Source: Seminavis robusta
Taxonomy: Eukaryota > Bacillariophyta > Bacillariophyceae > Naviculales > Naviculaceae
DNA length: 61,918 nucleotides
Direction: 5' to 3'
Assembly: GCA_903772945.1 (NCBI GenBank)
Contig: CAICTM010000524.1
Span: 1 to 61,918 of the forward strand
Below the pieces are notes generated by a model. That model was not told where the DNA came from. It worked only from the letters and a program-made list of their open reading frames with translations, and searched no databases. Made by a program: the position numbers and the translations under genes. Numbering within the stretch: position 1 is the first letter of the stretch; the number at the start of each line of letters is the position of its first letter. Positions 1-12,500 of this stretch are shown in pieces.

Positions 1-1745
1 ATTCCAATGACAGAACGGTTTTGGGACGCACATGAGCTGGATGGAGTTTGGGTACACGGCATCAGAAGTAGATTTGACGGGAAGACTAGGACAGGCATCC
101 ATGATCAAGAGACTCTCGCATATGTACCCAAGGACTCAGGATCCAGCAAAGTACAAGTATCTGTTAACACAAGCCAAGCACGTTCGAGGAAGGCTTGGGA
201 CCACCCGGAACCATTTCAGCGAGAGAAGTGGAGGGAGGCGATCAAAGGCAAGCTGGACAAGATGGAGAAACTCAAGGTCTGGCGTCAAGATCAAGAGATC
301 AAGAATGGAGGAAGGAAGACGATGTCGTCAAACACAAATTGGGTGATGGAAATCAAGCGGAATGGAAGATTCAGAGCTAGTTTGGTGGCCTGCGGCTACA
401 TCAGGTACCCGGAATTGATTGTTGACAAACATCTACAGTCCGGTGGCTAACTACATCACCTTCCGCATCATCTTGATTCTACTATTAAAGAAGATGGGAA
501 GAGCGAAAGCAATTATCTTCGATATTGAGACAGCATTCACTACATGGAGACATGGACGTAGTCATCTACATGGACTGCCCAAAGGACTAGAACACAAGAC
601 GACGAATGTGTCATACTGGACAAGACCATCTATGGTGCTTGCCAGAGCGCACGACTACTACTTGAAGTTTGCGAGTGTCCTGGAAGAATTAGGATTCGTT
701 ACATTCCTAGTGATCCATGCTCTTCATGCGGAACAAGAACGGGAAGATATGCGTGATTCTATTTACGTGGATGACAATCTCACCATTGGAAAAGAAGACG
801 ATATCAAGGAAGTGCTTCAAGGGATTAAAGATCGAGGCTTGAACATGACCATAGAGTACGAACTCACGGACTACCTGAGCTGTGAGATTCGGATGAATCC
901 CCGAAAGGATGCTGCATGGGTGGGACAACCCACATGATTAAGAAGATTCAAACCACATTCGGAGAGGAGGTACAGAAGCTACCCAAGTACAAGACTGCGG
1001 GAACGCCTGGACTCGGAATAGTGAAGACAGACGAACAGAGTGAATGGATCGCTGAAGAACACAGAGCAGATATCGAACAGGAGTAGGCATGCTCATGTAC
1101 CTGATCAAGCATTCAAGGCAGAAATCTCGAACGCAGTACGAGAGCTAGCTAAGGTCTTGGATGGCAACGCCGGCAGCGTACAAGAAATGTTACGCTGTGT
1201 AAAGTACGTTTTGGACTCAAGGAACCGTGGACTTTTGATGAGACCAGAGAAGAACGAAGGACCGTGGAATTGGAAGTATTCTCGTATTCGGATTGGGCCG
1301 GAGAAAGAACAACAGAAGATCATTCACGTCCATGATGATCTTTCTCGAAGGTGTGCTCATTCACTGGAGGTCCAAGCTACAGAAGTCGTAGCATTGTCGA
1401 GTTCCGAAGCTGAGTTCTACGCGTGTGGCGAAGCAGTACGAGAAGTCCCGTTCATCGCGCAAGATTCTGAAGTTCCTACAGATCAACGTGGAACTACCTG
1501 TGCAAGTGAAGATCGATAACGTAGGTGCTATCTTTATGTCAGAGAACAAGACAAGTGCAAGTCGGACAAGGCATATGGATACGAGGTGGCACTACGTGAA
1601 TCAAATGCAGCAGGACGGCCTAGTGAAGATGATTTTGTTCGCTCGGAAGACAACGTGAGCGACATTGGAACCAAGAATGTCAACGTCGAGACCCTCGACA
1701 GACATGCACCGAAATTAACAGGAGACAAGGAGCAATTGGTTTGAG
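1..1745 (+). mobile_element. Ty1/copia retrotransposon pol relic (RT and RNase H), 5' cut by window edge
   Basis: Broken remnant of the reverse transcriptase/RNase H half of a copia polyprotein. Frame pieces follow one another in the order expected for copia. At about 320-400 is the start of the RT domain (NTNWVMEIKRNGRFRASLVA followed by CGY). At about 750-800 is the RT active-site stretch IYVDDNLTIGK. At about 1390-1420 is the RNase H stretch ALSSSEAEFYACGEA, and at 1560-1700 a degraded SRTRHMDTRWHYV followed by an ADIFTK-like end (SDIGTKN). The pieces lie in different frames (7-450, 419-937, 1040-1519, 1425-1658), so several frameshifts and deletions separate them and no full polyprotein can be made. 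Gag, protease and integrase would lie upstream of the window. The order of domains (RT-RNase H at the 3' end) fits copia rather than gypsy. The family is clear; the exact clade (for example a CoDi group) is a guess. Confidence 0.85.
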
Positions 1746-2345
1746 TTGGTAAGAAGGTCGCTGCCATCATCGCGAAAACAGGAAGGGTGTCAGAAAGGTA
1801 TTTCGTATGACGGACAGACGACTCGGGATCCACAATCACGGTTCGTGATTGGGGATGTGTGACTCAAATCAGATGGTTATCCGATCATCATCAGATGGCC
1901 AGGTGTACGAGGAACGAGGACAATGGTCGTCTAGATGATGCAACTACAAAGGTTAGGAAGTTAGGTCGAGGAGATGAATGCAAGGAGCGACGGGATGGAG
2001 CAAATGAATGGACGGATGAAGGTCCATAGGTTTAGTAAAGTGGGAAAGCCCTCCAGGGCAACCATGCACTTCAGGAAGATAGATCAACGAGATCTATCTG
2101 TAGATGAAACTGCGAAGAAGCAGAGGATCGAAAGATCCTGGTATATGTATGCATATCAGAGCTCAGTTGTAGAGCTCACAATCTGAACGAGAGAGAAAGA
2201 GAAAAACGAAACGAATAGCCAGTCTACTAGACAGTAGAGCTGGAAGGATATTGATTAAATTAGAGAAATTGTGCGTTCAAGTTCACACCTTTTCAACAGA
2301 GACAGGGTCGAGTTTTCTACAGAAAAAAGCATTGCCTGTGATCTG
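1746..2345 (+). repeat. 3' flank of the copia relic, possible decayed LTR
   Basis: This non-coding stretch follows the RNase H end directly and would hold the polypurine tract and 3' LTR of the element. It contains purine-rich runs (around 1960-2020 and 2185-2215) and ends near 2305 with a pyrimidine-rich stretch closing in TTCAACA. No second LTR copy is in the window, so boundaries cannot be proven. The next gene on the opposite strand ends at 2531. Confidence 0.3.
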
Positions 2346-2530
2346 AGGTGTTAGTTACATTGTCGTCAAGACATGATGAAGAGTCCTTGCTACGAGAGCT
2401 TGCACCTGCTCATGGCATATCCCAATTGGAGTTTGTCCCTCACCATACCGGTCCGCAACCTGTACAAACACCAGATCGCCTCCCAGTGCACCCACAGCAT
2501 TCATCTCTACTAGTACACGGAGGCATCTCA

Positions 2531-5500
2531 TCATGCATCGACAAAATCGTCGGATTCTTCGAAAGGTTGGGTATGCTGGGTACCGGTATCCCGGACATCT
2601 TGGGTTGGGCAGAGCGGGGCAACTCCGGTTGGAGCAACGAAACACATGGGTCCCACTTCATTTCGAATAGCATCTTCCCCATTATTCTTGCTTCTTTTGC
2701 CCTCAATGTCCGTGTGCGCCAAACACACGGTCCCTTCGTGCAAAAGTCCACGAACTTTGCATTCGCCAAAGCTGGCTTTTCCCAACACCACAATGTGGCC
2801 ACTCAATAAACTAGTGTCAACAATGGTTGGTCCCTGAAAGGTCAGCAAAGGAACGTCGTAAACACGTTTGCCAAAATACCAAAGTTCGTCATCTCTATTC
2901 TTCATGTGACAACCCAAACCTTGAAAGATGGGCTTCATAGCCGGCGTTCCGAAGAACAATGACAACAAGGAGAGCTCGAAAAAGAACTCCATCAGTTGCA
3001 TGTAAGCGAAGTACAGAGGAAGACTCAACGGAACCTTCTTGTTCAGGAAAAGGATGCGATGCAGCGCAACAAAAAGGAAGTACCAAGTGGAGCTATGCAC
3101 GCACAGCGACAGGATGATCCGAACCACTGGAAACTGAAACCTGCCATCCAGAGCTGCCGTGGCATTAAAGAACTCCAAAGTAGGAATGAAGCTGGCCGTC
3201 AAGAAAATCATCAGGACTATTGCCATCAAATCCATTGAAGCTCTGTACAACACGGAAGGAAGGCCGTGCTGTTCAGACCTCCACTTTTGAGAGTCTCCAA
3301 TAATGTGGTTGGTCACGTGAGAAAAAGGGATAACCTCAGAGTGACGAACAGTGACGCCACCTGCCAACACAACCGAATGGCTGATACTGCTGCTCTCCAG
3401 CACGATGGGCTGAGGCGAATCCGTGCCTGATTGGGGATTTGATACGTCGAAGACGGCCGCCGACACAAAGGACTGATGGATTGTCACGAGATCCACCTTG
3501 GAAGGTGGGACGAGAGAAGGCCACACCTTGCTCTTCATGTCGATATCCATGCCCATTGCCTTCAGATAAAGATTTACTGCCACACTGTTCAAGGCAACCA
3601 AATCGAAAAACGTTCGATACAGATTGAACTGGTAGTCAACAATCCATCGCAACAGTCCGTCAACACAGCCGTCAGACTGCCCAGGTCGCCGACGTCCAAT
3701 CAGGATCCATTTCATCGGGATACACGTAAGGAGACCAAGCATAGTGGAGCAGGCAAACACGATCATTATCTCGAACAGGGATGAATACCGCCAACCTTTG
3801 GTTGTATCCTCGAATACATAGGTGAAAACATACTCCCCAGCGGTCGTGAAAAGTGAAGCCAAGCATACTTGAACCAAAATCCACGCCACTTTACCCATCT
3901 CGAGAAAGACAAATGCAGCCGGAAGCGTACATTCTCGCATCTCTTGGAAGGATTGGTGGGCAGGACTGCCAACAGCCACAGCTCCGGAGGGAACTAAAGA
4001 GCCTTCGGGCACAGAAGCGAGTTTCTCGACCCAGGATCCCTGTCCAATGGAAGAGCCCAATCCGACATGTCCACGGATAGTGCAGTTTGCCTCAATGTGA
4101 ATGGGACGAAATCGAAGGCTGGGCGCCGAGGTGTGCTCTCGTATTGCCTCCCAGGATCCGAACTTGCGACAGCGCATACCGAACAAAACTGATGAATGCG
4201 CATCGATCTGGGTAACGGAAAACAATATAGGTGATGAGAGAGGCATCTGGTGGCGCTGTGATGGGCGTGACACACAATTTGACTTCTTCACTCACCTGGA
4301 TTAGATCGAATTCGCGGAGGAAAGCATCAATCCGTACGTTGTACGGCATCTTGACTCCCATCAGACGGTAGAAAACCCAAATCAACGGAGTATCTTTGAT
4401 GAACCTTCCCGAGAAAAACTCCCAGAGATCCAACAGCCTATCGATTAGCCACCACCGAAGATAGTATATTGACGGCAGGAATGCTTTGCGTTCGGAGTAC
4501 TTTCCAATCACCAACCATTTGGCCAAGAGAACCACAACAGAGAAGCTGAAATGCCAAAGCACAATGATTGGTGGGAGCAGCAACCCCCCGAACGGAAACA
4601 AAACTTCTCTCCAGGGAGCTCCGTTGCTTTGTTCAGTTACAAAAACAACCAAATAGTAGACTGGAATTGTGCTCACGGAGAGCAAAGACAGCAGCAGCAA
4701 CACGCCAAACATTTGGACTGCAGTTGCCGCGATCTTGGATATGGGACGGTCAATTGCAAGTTCATCTATCTTGGTGGGGAAAAATGCGCCAGCTTGTGGG
4801 CCCAGGATATGCTCTTTCAGCTCGAGAGGCGTACCGAACACAGTCTGGAAATCGGAGGGGATCTCAACAGGAAATGCTTCGGAGAGTTCGTTCACCAGCT
4901 CCACCTGCTGCATCGATGATAGACCATTGTCCCCCCAAGAGTCGTCTGGACTGTACTTTGTCCCGATGATTTGTGACACTATGCTTTCATACTTTTCGCC
5001 GCAGGGAGCAACTTCGTTACGTTCGTCTCTTGACGCTCCCAACTTGGAAGAGACAGCTGTCGGATCCCTTGTTGTCGTCATGCGTTGTTCATCGAGCACT
5101 ATGGATAGGGCTCCTTCCTTGAGTGCGCTGCGGGTGGCCCTTCTCCGAATCTTGCCACTATTGCCAACATTGGGCCATTGGGGGGCAGGAAGGATGAAGG
5201 CATCGGCAAGTGAGGGAATTGTCGTAATACAGCAAGAAGAGGGGAAAACGAAATTGTGAGCGTCGAGGTCGCGTGGAGTGAAGGCATCAACCGAGTCGCT
5301 GTCACTATCTTACCTTGTTGTTTTGAGGATGGTCCTCTCCTTGATGGCAACGATGCGGTATGGCATCAGTCCAATTTGATTGATGACGCTTTGGCGAATT
5401 ACTTCTATGACGCTTGCAGCATCTCTCTTGGAGCTTGAAGCCCTGATTTCAAAGACTATCGTCAAAGAGCTCGCATCGGTGTTAATTTCGTCATCCGAGA

Positions 5501-7268
5501 ACGCGGCAACACATCCAGGACGAACGGCTTCTGAGGCTTCCTGCGCTGCCAACTCGATATCACTTGGGTAATAGTTGCGGCCGTTTACGATCAGAAGATC
5601 CTTGATACGCCCACAGATATAAAGGTTGTCGTTTTGAATGAATGCGAGGTCGCCGGTGGAGAGATAGCGCTTGGAAGGATCAATCGGAGCCTCCCTGTGA
5701 GACCCCGACAGTTTCGCTTCGAAGACCCCTTTCGATAGCTCTGGTTTGCCATGATATCCACCCGCAACACTTGGCCCCGCAATCCAAAGTTCGCCTGTGG
5801 TGTTGTCTTCCGCTTCTTCCATGGTTTCCGGGTTTACAATCCTGACGTCTAGGGACTTGTCGAATGTGTGCCTGCTGCCAACAGCGACAAGTGGTCCCAT
5901 GTCCTCGTCAGGACGAGGTGTCGACAAATGGTATCCATGAATCCAAGAAACTCCAACCACGTTTTCAGCTAGGCCATAGCCAGCATGAAACCAATCCTTT
6001 CGGAGCCCGTATGGTGAGAAGGCGTTTTCAAAGTTGATCTTGGTATGCGGTCGCACGGGCTCTGTTCCACTCTGGAGGTTGTGGATGCAGGACAAGTCCA
6101 GCCCCGGCAGCGGATTCTTCCCCCCCGAGGCTTTGAGCGCTTGATTGAATCTCCTAGTCGCCAAATTGTAGGCAAAGTCCGGTGCCACTCCCCAGGACAC
6201 CTTGAGTTGGGACATGAGTTGGACCCAGAGCAGAGGATTACTCAGAAATGTCAGGGGAGACATCATATGCATCCGCATGCCGGCCATGAACGGTGCAATG
6301 CCCGCATAGACGAGTCCGAGGTCGTCTGTGTGGCCAGGGAAGAAAGCGAGAAGGAATTCAACTGGAGTGAGCTCGTGTTGGTAGATCAGACTTGCAGTTG
6401 TCACCCAGAAGATGCCCGCATTCAACTTACGATATTGAGGCAACCATGAGAATCCTACAATTTCTTCAGGGACTCCTCCATCTTCTCTGTAGCACTGGCG
6501 AAATCCATTGTGTATGAGTCTAATGTTGGCTGCTAGTGCGCCGTATTTGATTATCACTCCCTTTGGATCTCCTGTGCTGCCCCTGTCGCAATCAAGAAGC
6601 AAATCCTGATGTTGTTAGCAAGAAACACCTGTCAGACTGTCCGCACTTTTGCCGACCCTACTTAAGTTGATAACTTACGAAGTGTACTGAAAGAATGCAA
6701 TATCATTTGGTGTCAGTGAATGTTCATCAAAACAGTGCTTGTCGCCGCCCTTTGCCCGCAGGTTCTCAGTCACATGAAATGGTACGGCTGGCCAAAGCTT
6801 ACGGCTCTTGGAGAACAAGACGTTGAGGTTGTCTCCGGTACGCATCAAGTGTACCGATGCATCACAAAGGACCAACTTGGGGTGACAATCGTCAATGGAC
6901 TTGACCATCTTCTTGAGAGAGGATGCCAACTTTTCGGCGCTGCTTGGATCTGGAGGGTAGACGAGGACAGCGATGACTCCTGCACGAAAGCATCCCAATA
7001 GGGCCGCAAAGAACTGGATCCCAGGGGTGTAGCAGAGCACAACGCGGTCTCCCTTTTCCATTTGCCACTCATTACGAAGATACGCAGCGATAACTCCCGC
7101 TTCCTCCCAAAGACCCCCAAAAGTCACGGCGTTGACTTGTTTTCCTTTACCATCGTACCAAGTTGCAAAATCTCTCTCTCCCTTTTCCAAAGCGACCTTT
7201 CGGATCCAGTCCATCAGAAACACTTCCTCATTGGCATTGCCATTGTCGTGCGCTGCGTGCAAGACCAT
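2531..7268 (-). CDS. FAAL-ACP-transmembrane-hexapeptide protein (Pls/PosA-like NRPS-type)
   Basis: Model: exons 7268-6679, 6582-5314, 5157-4296 and 4207-2531, giving 1465 aa. Donors are GTAAGT, GTAAGA and GTGAGT; acceptors are GACAG, AATAG and CCCAG. All phases match, and the joins restore YTSGSTGDPKG (around residue 197) and TTSGKIRRRATR (around 620), both split by introns. The first ~640 residues are an adenylate-forming enzyme of fatty-acyl-AMP ligase type: NDIAFFQYTS, VAPDFAYNLATRRF and HAGYGLAENVVG are FAAL-like stretches. Residues ~675-750 are an acyl carrier domain with DNGLSSMQQVELV; Ser701 is the likely phosphopantetheine site. Several membrane helices follow (from ~775), alternating with left-handed beta-helix-like stretches such as CTIRGHVGLGSSIGQGSW. 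This order matches the C-terminal region of Pls/PosA-family NRPS-like proteins. Inferred role: activate a fatty acid, load it on the carrier and pass it to an acceptor at a membrane. The product is unknown. Confidence 0.85.
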
Positions 7269-8047
7269 TGCGCTTGCTCCCTTCTTGCAGTTCCTTCGAC
7301 ACTGATTGTGGGGAGGTCTTGATATTATGTTTCATGGTCCACTCGAACACAGGGCGAGATAGATGATGAGATACAGTGGATAGAGCATCACATAATGGAG
7401 TCCAGAATCCAGTGAGCCAGTGAGCCAGTGAGACCGTAAGAGGTGACATTGTTCCTGGTAAAAAAGTTGGAAATAGCTTCCTGCGAAGCCTAGTGGTGTG
7501 CTTGGCCTTAAGGGGTTTTGGGACGCAAGACTACGCAAGTTTAAAAGTATAATTAATCCTTGTGTAAAAGTCACATTCCGGTTCGGTACCGAATCAACGT
7601 ACTGAATCATCTAAAGCCTACTCATCAAACGGGCAGAAAATATTTATTGTCGGGGTAAGTTTGATGAAGGACATGAGCTGACATGTTACAGGAAAGCCGA
7701 AAGCCACGCGCCCCTCGCCATCTGCCACGTGGACGTGTACTAGCTAGTGTACAAGTAAGTGTACAAGTGTACAAGTGCAACCATGCACCTTCCGTACGGT
7801 ACACTGTACCCCCCCCCCCTTTTCCCAGCGTCCCAGCTGCCCAGCTGGCTGCTGCCGTACAGTAGCTATCCTGCGGACCTCCTGTGGTTATCCCCTTCAA
7901 CTGATTGAATGAATCTTTCAGCTAAAGTAGCTTCATAAGTGGTATCAGTTGAAAGTTTTTGGACAGAGAGAAATTGTGAGCTGAAAATGAGCAAAAGATT
8001 TTTGGGGTGTGTTCATTCATACTGTAGCGTTGCTGGATAATCCCACT

Positions 8048-8075
8048 GTGGTGGTGGTGGTGGTGGTGGTGGTGT
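8048..8075 (+). repeat. (GTG)n microsatellite
   Basis: About nine tandem GTG units, then a GTGGGG tail. Not inside a gene. Confidence 0.9.
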
Positions 8076-8978
8076 GGGGTCCTTTCTGTCAAAGTGCTCG
8101 CGCTGTTGCACGGGAATGGCTCTCTTAGCTTCGGTCAGACCAGTTTCTTGAGTAAATCAGGTTCCCATGCATGATCTCACGAGCAAGCGACTCAACGTAA
8201 CTCAAGATATCTATCGACTGCGACAGCCGATCGCGGTATAGAACGAGCTGCCATAGCAAAGCGGAACGAAGAGCCACTCATGCAGCCACATGCAGGCATA
8301 TACGCAGCCTCAAAAGGTTGATACACATTCATCGCGATAGAACCGTTCGGGTGGAGCGTGTTTTCACAACTGGAATAGGAACAAGATATCCCAGCAGCGT
8401 TCGACTCGACTCGATGGAAGTGAATCTTCAAAGGATTTCAGACATTTACAGCCCATGAATCACTGAACTCATTTAACACTCACTAATACAGAGATGTGTT
8501 CAAGAAAGCAGCAACAGCAAGCCTGCAGAGAAAGTTCCTTAGTACGGTACGTAGGCCCACCGGTGAATTTGCTTGGGATCCACGAATCCAAGAAACCTAG
8601 ACTCAATGAGTCGAGTCAACGCAATACCCTTTCAAGGCTGGAGCAGCTCACAGGAGCCAATCGATAGACCCAAAGAGGCCACATACCCGTATCCAAGGAT
8701 TCAACAAGAGGAACCCCCTCAAGCTACACAACAGCAACCAAAGAGGTGCAACCATACCAACAAGCAAAGAAACGAGAACATGTACATCGTACTGTATGTA
8801 CACAAAGCTACCAAGACCAAAGCCAGGGATAAACAGGGATGGGGCATGTATCTGGGTCCTGATTTCCCCCCTTTACCGCCCTTTGTTGACCAGGAAGCAT
8901 GCTTTGCTTTCTGGAAATCTAATGTTTGCTCACTGTTGGTGTGATATGCCAGCTTAATCGGCTTTAGCGATACCGCAC

Positions 8979-9092
8979 AAGTCAAGTCGAGCCGAGTCGA
9001 GTCACTCAGTCAAGTCGAGTCGATGGAGTCAAGTCGAGTCACGAGTCGTCACTCCAGTAGTTCGAATCGAATCGAATCCATTCCATTCCATT
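8979..9092 (+). repeat. GAGTC / TCGAA / TTCCA pentanucleotide repeats
   Basis: Interrupted array of AAGTCGAGTC-like words (8979-9050), passing into GAATC units (TCGAATCGAATCGAATC) and then CCATT units. Related CGACT tracts occur at about 28609-28630, 55016-55037 and 58779-58797. Confidence 0.85.
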
Positions 9093-9568
9093 CTCCGCCT
9101 TCTCATTCAATCCGTCGAACCACCCGCCAAGGCAACTTCTCATACAGCAGCCGCGAAGGATCAACTGCATGGAACCAATCCTCTTACATCGCATGGAACC
9201 AAGCTGCCGAATACTATTGGTAGCTGTAGTATCTCGTTGGACTTTATCAGTTGTTACTATACATGTAGTCGTCAATCGAACGCTTCTGTGATCACAATAA
9301 GTCCTGACGGGGGGATTAGAGCGGTTGGATTATCCGTGCTATCAAGAACCACCGGGCTTGAGAATCCCGAGAAAAAAACTGGGTCGGTCATTAATCTCGT
9401 ACAAGCTTTAACCAACCATAATTCGAAGGCTCCTCCAACACTGAGCATACACACCAAAAGAGATCCACACCAAAAGAGGAGTGTACTGAATCGACTCGGC
9501 AGCAACTGTTAGCCACCACCAACAGCATTTGGGTCCATCGTAAGATAAAACGACTATCCTTATCAATA

Positions 9569-12500
9569 ATGACCACTCCACACAAACACAATAAAAAGGC
9601 CAAGGAGGAGGGAATGACCTTACCTCCCACCAAAAAGAGCCAAAGCCATCCTCTTCTGCAGGTGAAGGATGAAGTGGATGTCGATTCCTTCATGATGGAT
9701 CTTGAACAACCACAAAAGTCACCAACAGAAAGTTTACCAATGTCATCGTTCACCGTAGCCACTGGTGCCTCTGCGTTGATGGAATCTCTGACCCCCAAGG
9801 ATCTGGAAATGCTTGCAAACCTTCTCAACCCAATCATGCGTGATCAGAGTGAAAACAAAGAGGAACATGCATTGCCCACACCTACAATGAATTCTGCCGG
9901 TGAAGAGGACAAGAAGGATGACTCAGAGTGGCATACGCCCTACAGTGACAGCACCTACTCTCTATTCTATTTGTGCAGTGTCGATAGCCTTGCATTCTGG
10001 TATGCCGTTTTTGTCTATGTCATTCAGGTAAGTATCAAATAGGGATGACAATAGATTTATCATGTTCTTTCGAACTTACCCACCCTTTGTACGCGGCTTC
10101 AACAGATCACTACCATTCTGCTGACACTGATTGACATTGTTGACTGGGGTGGAGCTGGGCTCAAGATGCCACCCAATGTTGATTTGAGTGTTACAATTGC
10201 TCAAGGTGTCGCCCTTTTCCAGGCCATAGCTTTCCAATCAGACCTTCTCGAAGTTGTTGCAAAGTAAGCCTTTTTTGCACATGTCAATCCCTTTTCAACC
10301 AGTCTCTCACATTTCCAACCTAATCTGCTCTCTCCAGATCGAAAGATGGATTCCATCCAGAGGTGCTTGAAAAACATCCTGGAGCAACATATGCTACTTG
10401 GCTCCTCTCTTGTATTGCTCAGCTCATTGCTGGCCTCCTGCTACTTTTGACCATCTACATCTTGACCATGCAAGTTGACAGTGTATTGGGAATCATGCTC
10501 AACTTTGCAGCACTACATTTCATGGCAGATATTGATGACGCCGGATTCTCACTTGCCAAGGCAGGCTTTATGGGAAACAGGCTTCAGCATGCCGCCAATG
10601 ATGTAACCGACTTCCAAGTCCGCAAAGCATCAGTAGGGCAAGGATTTCTACAACGTTCGTGGAAGGCTGGGGTTTTTCTTTTGATCCTTGTTGTTATGGT
10701 GGCTGGATGGATTACTATTGTTGTCTTTCGGACGTCAGGCAAATTCATGTGCAATACCATCATTGTGAATATGGGAGATAACTTTGTTCCCTCCCTAGGA
10801 ACGTTCAACGGATTGTATGACTTCGATTTCTTAACTGGGTCCGGGCTGGAGTGGCGAGCGGAATATGTGGAGAGGCGCTCTGTGGAGATTGACACTCCTG
10901 GGAAAGGTGTTTTTGGGTACTGCAATGACATCAACGCTTGGACATTTCGGGTGCAACCAAAGGACAATCAGGAGGATTCAGATCCTTGTGACTGGATTGC
11001 CAGATCTTCCGAAACACACACCTATGATATCACAGAGACTGGGAGCATCCAGTGGTTTGTCCGCGATGAAACAAACCGCGAAGTGGTGCTGGAGCCATTC
11101 AGCCTTTTTTGCTTTGATTGCTCCAATGAGGATGCAGACGGAAGCGATGACTGTGGTGGGTTAGGTACCTGCAGCAATGCTGTCTGTGCCTGTGACGATG
11201 GATGGTATGGTCTCAGATGTGAGTTTGTCAGTCCCTGCTCATGGATCAACATTGATGCTAGGACAGAAAAGTTTGCCAGTACCAGGGATTGGGCAAGTAG
11301 CTACCAGTCCATTGACTTGGGCAATGGCACGCTGGTGGAAGCATACCATCGACCAGTGTACATTCACGAGTATGAGAATGGCGAATTTGATGCTGTCATG
11401 TTCACGGGTGGGCGCTGGGCTTTGACTTCATCTGTGTTCTTGCCTCATGCTGGAAGGATCCCTTCCAATGCTCTATCTGATGGACAAGATGATCTTGGTT
11501 CTGATATTGGAAACTACTTCACACATGCCTTCCATGGATATAAGGGCTTCTCTACCAACTATTCTATTGCTTTCCTCAGTGACTACATTGCAATGGGGAC
11601 ACACTTGAGCTCTAGCTCTCCAGTTGGCTTCTCTTGGTTCTTCACAGAAGAAGCTAGAGATCAGAATATGAACCAGGGAATTGGGAATGAGATTACTACA
11701 AAGTTTCTTTGTCACACATGTGAGGAATCCTCAAACCCTTGCCTGTATGATGGCAAATGCCTTGAAGGGGAATGTGTGTGCTCCCTTGACTCTTTTGGAA
11801 GTCTTTGTGAAGTCCCACCAGGTATGTTCAGCTCATAGGAATCATGTGCACGATCAATGCTAAAGCTTTCTCCTTACGCAACTCTTCAGTCCACAACGGA
11901 CATTGCAACCCCGTCTTCAATATACCCGAGTTCAAGATGGATGGTGGTGATTGCTGTGAATCTACTTGTGTGAGCACATCTCAGTATGTTTGTGGGGCTG
12001 AAGAAGATGGCTATGTCAGCATAGGATACTACTACTGCAAGCAGCAAAAGGATGAATGGCAGAGCACTCTTTTGAATGGAGATGCTGGCTCCTTTTCTGG
12101 GTATGCCTTGGCTCTTGCGATGGAATCAATGGCTGTGTCTGAACCGTCGCAGGACCGTGTCCGCATCTATGACAAGGTTGGATCTTCCTGGATCCTTCGA
12201 GACACTATCTTGGGGTCCCGTTTTGGGGTAGGTGTACTGGGCCTCTCATCAGGACCAATCAATGTGGTCAACAACCCAAGCTTCAAAGCTCCCCTGACTG
12301 TTGCTGTCCAGGATGGCTACCGAACTCTTCGAATCTACAGATGCAACTCTGATGGTTGTACACTTTCACAAGAGTTCCCACTGGTAAATGCCTTTGCTTT
12401 GTCTGACGATGGCACAGTTCTCGTGACGTCCTTATTCGTACTTGGCCAGGCTCCCCAAGTGATTCGAATCTATGAGGCCCAAGAGACATCATTTGAGTTT

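Larger units (their letters stand above)
7269..9568. other. Intergenic region with simple repeats
   Basis: No gene is supported here. It lies between two divergent gene starts (7268 on minus, 9569 on plus), so it should hold both promoters. It contains a C9-10 run near 7810, a GTG microsatellite, and GAGTC/TCGAA-type repeats (listed separately). Short open frames in this stretch have no recognisable motif. Confidence 0.6.

Noticed and set aside
2531..7268. Reading the locus as three or four separate minus-strand genes
   Set aside because: Canonical splice sites restore conserved motifs exactly across each gap, with matching phase.
7625..7900. 91-codon minus-strand Gly/Arg/Thr-rich frame
   Set aside because: Arises from a C-run and GTAC-rich low-complexity DNA.
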